Shown here piece by piece: positions 34,024 to 36,386 of a DNA stretch of 36,386 nucleotides (its first letter is position 1; each line of letters opens with the position of its first letter). Origin of the DNA: an uncultured Clostridia bacterium (GTDB lineage Bacteria > Bacillota > Clostridia > Christensenellales > UBA1242); the NCBI GenBank assembly GCA_934754445.1, contig CAKVHZ010000011.1, positions 1 to 36,386 on the forward strand, in the 5' to 3' direction. The position numbers and the translations under genes were made by a program. A model generated the notes under the pieces. It made no database searches and was not told the origin of the DNA. It worked only from the letters and a program-made list of their open reading frames with translations.

Positions 34024-34052
34024 AAAAAAATGCCTTGAAAAGGCATTTTTTT
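34024..34052. terminator. Bidirectional terminator between convergent genes
   Basis: A7-TGCCTT, a GAA loop, then AAGGCA-T7: a compact hairpin with A and T tracts on either side, between the HD hydrolase and the minus-strand orphan. Confidence 0.92.
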
Positions 34053-34575
34053 ATAATTGTTCAAAATAATCTTCAATTTCTTTTAATTCTTTTTTATATT
34101 TAGCGTTCATAACTCTTTTATCAATTTTTTCCTCTACATGGCGAAGTTCAGATTCAATTATAGCAACAAGATCCACATTGTTTTTTAGTTTTTTTGGATT
34201 AAAACGAGCATAAGTTTTGTTTGATAATTCTTTTTTGATGGCTTTAACTAAATCATCATCTAAAAATGCAACATCTGGTAGACTTTCTAACAAATTATTT
34301 AATCGTTTTTTATTGCCATAATGGTAAGCTTCAATTTGAGCATAAGAATAATCTAAATCACTTTGAATTTTTTTAGGTAAATGAGTTACATTAATATCAC
34401 CAAGTTTAATAGCTGCTATTGTTAATTGCTTGTTGGAAGTTAAAATTTTTAGTTCTTTTAAGTATTCAAGCTTATCAAAAAAACGAGCATTATGAAAATA
34501 TTCTAAGTAATCGCACATTTCATCATTAAGTTCAATATTTAAACTTTTTAACATTTCTTTAAATTTATTATCCAT
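34051..34575 (-). CDS. Uncharacterised 174-residue helical protein
   Basis: I do not recognise a family. The protein is highly charged, with predicted amphipathic helices throughout, a cluster LDYSYAQIEAYHYGNKKRLNNLLE in the middle, and a C-terminal helix ending EDYFEQL. It has no membrane segment or signal peptide, and no cysteines beyond position 21. A GGAGA ribosome site and its own promoter precede the ATG. It is probably a cytoplasmic protein expressed on its own. Confidence 0.7.
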   Translation of the reverse strand: MDNKFKEMLKSLNIELNDEMCDYLEYFHNARFFDKLEYLKELKILTSNKQLTIAAIKLGDINVTHLPKKIQSDLDYSYAQIEAYHYGNKKRLNNLLESLPDVAFLDDDLVKAIKKELSNKTYARFNPKKLKNNVDLVAIIESELRHVEEKIDKRVMNAKYKKELKEIEDYFEQL

Positions 34576-34606
34576 ATTATTTCTCCAATTTTTTAAATAT
34601 ATTTAT

Positions 34607-34634
34607 ATTATAATCATTTATTTGTTTTTGTCAA
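34607..34634 (-). promoter_or_regulatory. Promoter of the 174-residue orphan
   Basis: Minus strand perfect TTGACA (complement of 34629-34634), 16 bases, perfect TATAAT (complement of 34607-34612). The -10 box ends 31 bases before the start codon. Confidence 0.82.
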
Positions 34635-34794
34635 TAGTGAAATTTATTTCTTAAAAGATTTACATAATTGGATAAAATGCAGACTATTAATATACCTAAA
34701 ATAAAAATTGATACTCGTATATTCATCTAAAACATTAAGCCTAAAAATTGATAAAAATTTCATATATATTTTAGAGTAATTAAAAAATGCTTGC

Positions 34795-34811
34795 ATACAA
34801 TAATATTGTAT
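34795..34811. promoter_or_regulatory. Perfect inverted repeat over the YtxC-like start codon
   Basis: ATACAATA, one A, TATTGTAT: a 17-base perfect palindrome that ends inside the ATG at 34810 and includes a possible -10 box TACAAT (34796-34801). It could be an operator or a hairpin that hides the start. Confidence 0.5.
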
Positions 34812-35550
34812 GTGGGAATTTTGTTTATATTTTGAAGATGAACAACTTGAATATATATTAAAACTTCGTAAGCACCTAAAAAGAGTTTTTAAAAAATATA
34901 GGGGAGCGGTTGTTTTGTATGAAGAGGGTCATAAAATTTTGTTTGCAATAGATGATGATGAAAAAGTTTTTATTCGCTTATATAGATATATATATAATTA
35001 TATAGTAAATATAATATATACTTATTATAAAAAACAAACCTTAAATTTGCTAAGCAGAGATTTATTTAATAACGAAATTTTTGAATTGGTTATAAAAGAG
35101 ACTTTATTTTGTTTTGATGAAGAATATGATAAGAACATTATAAAACAAGCCCTAACTTTAAATGACGCTTTAAGTTTGGAAGGGTTTTTCAATTTTAAAC
35201 TTAAATATTTAAAAGATAAGTGGGAGCATTTAGTCGATTTAATTAAAACGAATGCAGGAGTTTTAAATAGTTATGTTATTAATTTAGATTTAACAAGATA
35301 TTTGATTTCTGAACTTGATAATAATATTGATAAAGTTTGCTTATTTAGTGAAGGTAGAAAATATTTTTTAAAAACAGTTAATAATGAAAACTTAACCTAT
35401 AAAAAAATTAATTTTAGTAAAAAACAAAATTTTAAAGACTTGTTAAAAAATTTAATAACACTTTCTCCTAAGAATATAATTTTGTGTGGGGAAGTCGAAA
35501 AAGAAAATTTTGATATATTTAAAGATTTGTTTATAGATAAGTTGAAATAA
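34810..35550 (+). CDS. YtxC-like sporulation protein
   Basis: The 246-residue protein shows the layout of the YtxC family: an alpha/beta N-terminal part, a helical middle, and the family-like block NDALSLEGFFNFKLKYLKDKWEHLVDLI near residues 118-145. The C-terminal part has CLFSEG and IILCGEV strands as in that family. YtxC is a sporulation-linked protein of unknown biochemistry. Its presence suggests a spore-forming lineage or ancestry but does not prove sporulation. No ribosome site precedes the ATG, and the only -10-like box is eight bases upstream. Confidence 0.6.
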   Translation: MWEFCLYFEDEQLEYILKLRKHLKRVFKKYRGAVVLYEEGHKILFAIDDDEKVFIRLYRYIYNYIVNIIYTYYKKQTLNLLSRDLFNNEIFELVIKETLFCFDEEYDKNIIKQALTLNDALSLEGFFNFKLKYLKDKWEHLVDLIKTNAGVLNSYVINLDLTRYLISELDNNIDKVCLFSEGRKYFLKTVNNENLTYKKINFSKKQNFKDLLKNLITLSPKNIILCGEVEKENFDIFKDLFIDKLK

Positions 35551-35799
35551 ATTCTTCTATATCAATAGTAGAAAAAATTTAATGAATTTATAATATTAAA
35601 AAATCTTTTTGTTTTTGAAGTTAAATAAATGGAATTAAAAAATAAAAACTAATAAAATTAAAATAGGATTTCTATAAACTGGAATTTTAAAAAATATGAG
35701 AATTATGACTTTTATAGGCAATTTTGCTTTAAAATCATATAAAACGACATAAAAACCTTACAAAACAAATGAAATTCCAATAAAATTAAAAAAAATCAA
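35551..35799. other. AT-rich spacer before the rRNA promoters
   Basis: About 250 bases of AT-rich DNA in which I see no gene, clear promoter or strong hairpin. Confidence 0.6.
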
Positions 35800-36069
35800 A
35801 AAACTTTTAAAAAATGCTTGATTTTATTTTTTTGGTGTGTATAATAGTCTATGCGTTCAATCGCAAAAGGGAATTTTTAAGTGTAAAAAAACATTTAAAA
35901 AAATTTAAAAAACTTTTAAAAAATACTTGACTATTATAAATTAGTGAGTATAATTAATTAAGCATTCAGTTGCAAAAGAAGTTTTAAAAAACCGTTTGAC
36001 AAAAGTTTACAAAAAAATTTAAAAAACTTTTAAAAAATAGTTGACAAACAATTTCCATTGTGATAGAAT
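35800..36069 (+). promoter_or_regulatory. Three tandem rRNA-type promoters in repeated modules
   Basis: A near-identical 22-base block (AAAACTTTTAAAAAAT then CTTGA or GTTGA) occurs at 35800, 35909 and 36023. Each leads into a promoter: TTGATT-16-TATAAT (35818-35845), TTGACT-16-TATAAT (35927-35954), and TTGACA-17-TAGAAT (36041-36069). The first two are also followed by related sequences, GCGTTCAATCGCAAAAG and GCATTCAGTTGCAAAAG. The phased A/T tracts before each -35 look like UP elements. All three point at the 23S gene. Confidence 0.8.
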
Positions 36070-36297
36070 AGCACAGTCAACTCTAATAAGAGATGGCAAA
36101 AAGCACATTGACAACTGCATATTTTAGATAGAACGATATCAAATATCAAAATGTTATTAACATAACGTGTAAATAAAGTATCTTCAAAATTTTAAAGGTA
36201 ATGCCTTTTTAATTGCGAATCAATTTACGCTGAGTTAAATAAAATTAACAATAATATCTAAAGCAATATTTATAATTGCTAAGGAATGAACGTATAC
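36070..36297 (+). other. 23S rRNA leader
   Basis: This is transcribed leader from the promoter array. It contains CACATTGACAACTGCATA, a motif usually found late in the 16S-23S spacer of Bacillota, and short hairpins (for example GTTAT/ATAAC). There is no tRNA and no 16S sequence. Confidence 0.6.
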
Positions 36298-36386
36298 GAT
36301 CAAGCTATGAAGAGCGTATGGTGGATGCCTTGGCACTTGGCGCCGAAGAAAGACGTGATAAGCTGCGATAAGCTACGGGGAGTTGC
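36298..36386 (+). rRNA. rrl: 23S ribosomal RNA, 5' end (continues beyond window)
   Basis: The sequence from about 36298 matches the 5' end of bacterial 23S rRNA. ATCAAGCTATGAAGAGCG corresponds to the GGTTAAG...AAGGGCG start, followed by the hallmark GGTGGATGCCTTGGCAC, GCCGAAGAAAGACGTG and CTACGGGGAG. Only about 89 bases are in the window. The exact 5' end is set by processing and may differ by a few bases. Confidence 0.95.

Noticed and set aside
1..36386. Use of a recoded genetic code (TGA as Trp), suggested by the extreme AT content.
   Set aside because: TGA serves as the stop of the gene at 1881-2393, and tryptophans in conserved positions are encoded by TGG.

Overview
The window is very AT-rich bacterial chromosome with a low-GC Bacillota character. 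Lysine is mostly AAA, arginine mostly AGA, and AAGGAGG-type ribosome sites are present. It carries a Bacillus-type long SRP RNA, a YtxC-like sporulation protein, a PASTA-bearing class B PBP in a dcw cluster, and SipW/TasA-style signal sequences. TGA is used as a stop (transketolase neighbour at 2391-2393), so this is the standard bacterial code and not a mycoplasma. An uncultured gut-type clostridial lineage fits best, but this is inference. There is no phage, transposon, CRISPR array or tRNA in the window.

Layout. 1-4333: a truncated patatin-like lipase, a ComEC-type metallo-hydrolase, a shikimate-kinase-like protein without a P-loop, and transketolase. 4334-5623: structured AT-rich spacer with a TTATTG microsatellite, then truA. 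5624-8605 (minus): a 993-residue CvpA-like membrane protein with a huge ectodomain. 8740-9750: rplM-rpsI with leader and terminator. 9817-11959: trxB-like reductase, an orphan gene, and ung. 12159-13127 (minus): an orphan protein. 13241-13786: a DUF2726-like membrane-anchored protein. 13808-14060: a structured non-coding region with a strong minus-strand promoter. 14421-20720: a 2099-residue modular surface protein. 20871-21017 (minus): a strong small-RNA candidate. 21242-22655 (minus): an RluA-type pseudouridine synthase and a HEPN-like/CBS protein. 22765-23029 (minus): SRP RNA. 23117-31616: the division and wall cluster rsmH-ftsL-like-PBP-murE-mraY-murD-ftsW, without mraZ, murF, murG or murC. 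31845-33993: a lipoprotein with an internal duplication, an AlkD-like glycosylase, and an HD hydrolase. 34051-34575 (minus): an orphan. 34810-35550: YtxC-like. 35551-36297: triplicated rRNA-type promoters. 36298-end: the 5' end of 23S rRNA with no 16S before it.

Most of the genes are core housekeeping: translation, base-excision repair, peptidoglycan precursor synthesis and septal wall synthesis. The accessory content is the giant surface protein, the CvpA-like ectodomain protein, the duplicated lipoprotein and several orphans. The most informative non-coding signals are three. First, several genes have a -10 box placed exactly six bases before the ATG and no Shine-Dalgarno site, so they look leaderless. 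Second, there are two minus-strand small-RNA candidates with their own promoters and hairpin terminators. Third, the 23S gene appears to be transcribed from its own array of near-repeated promoters.
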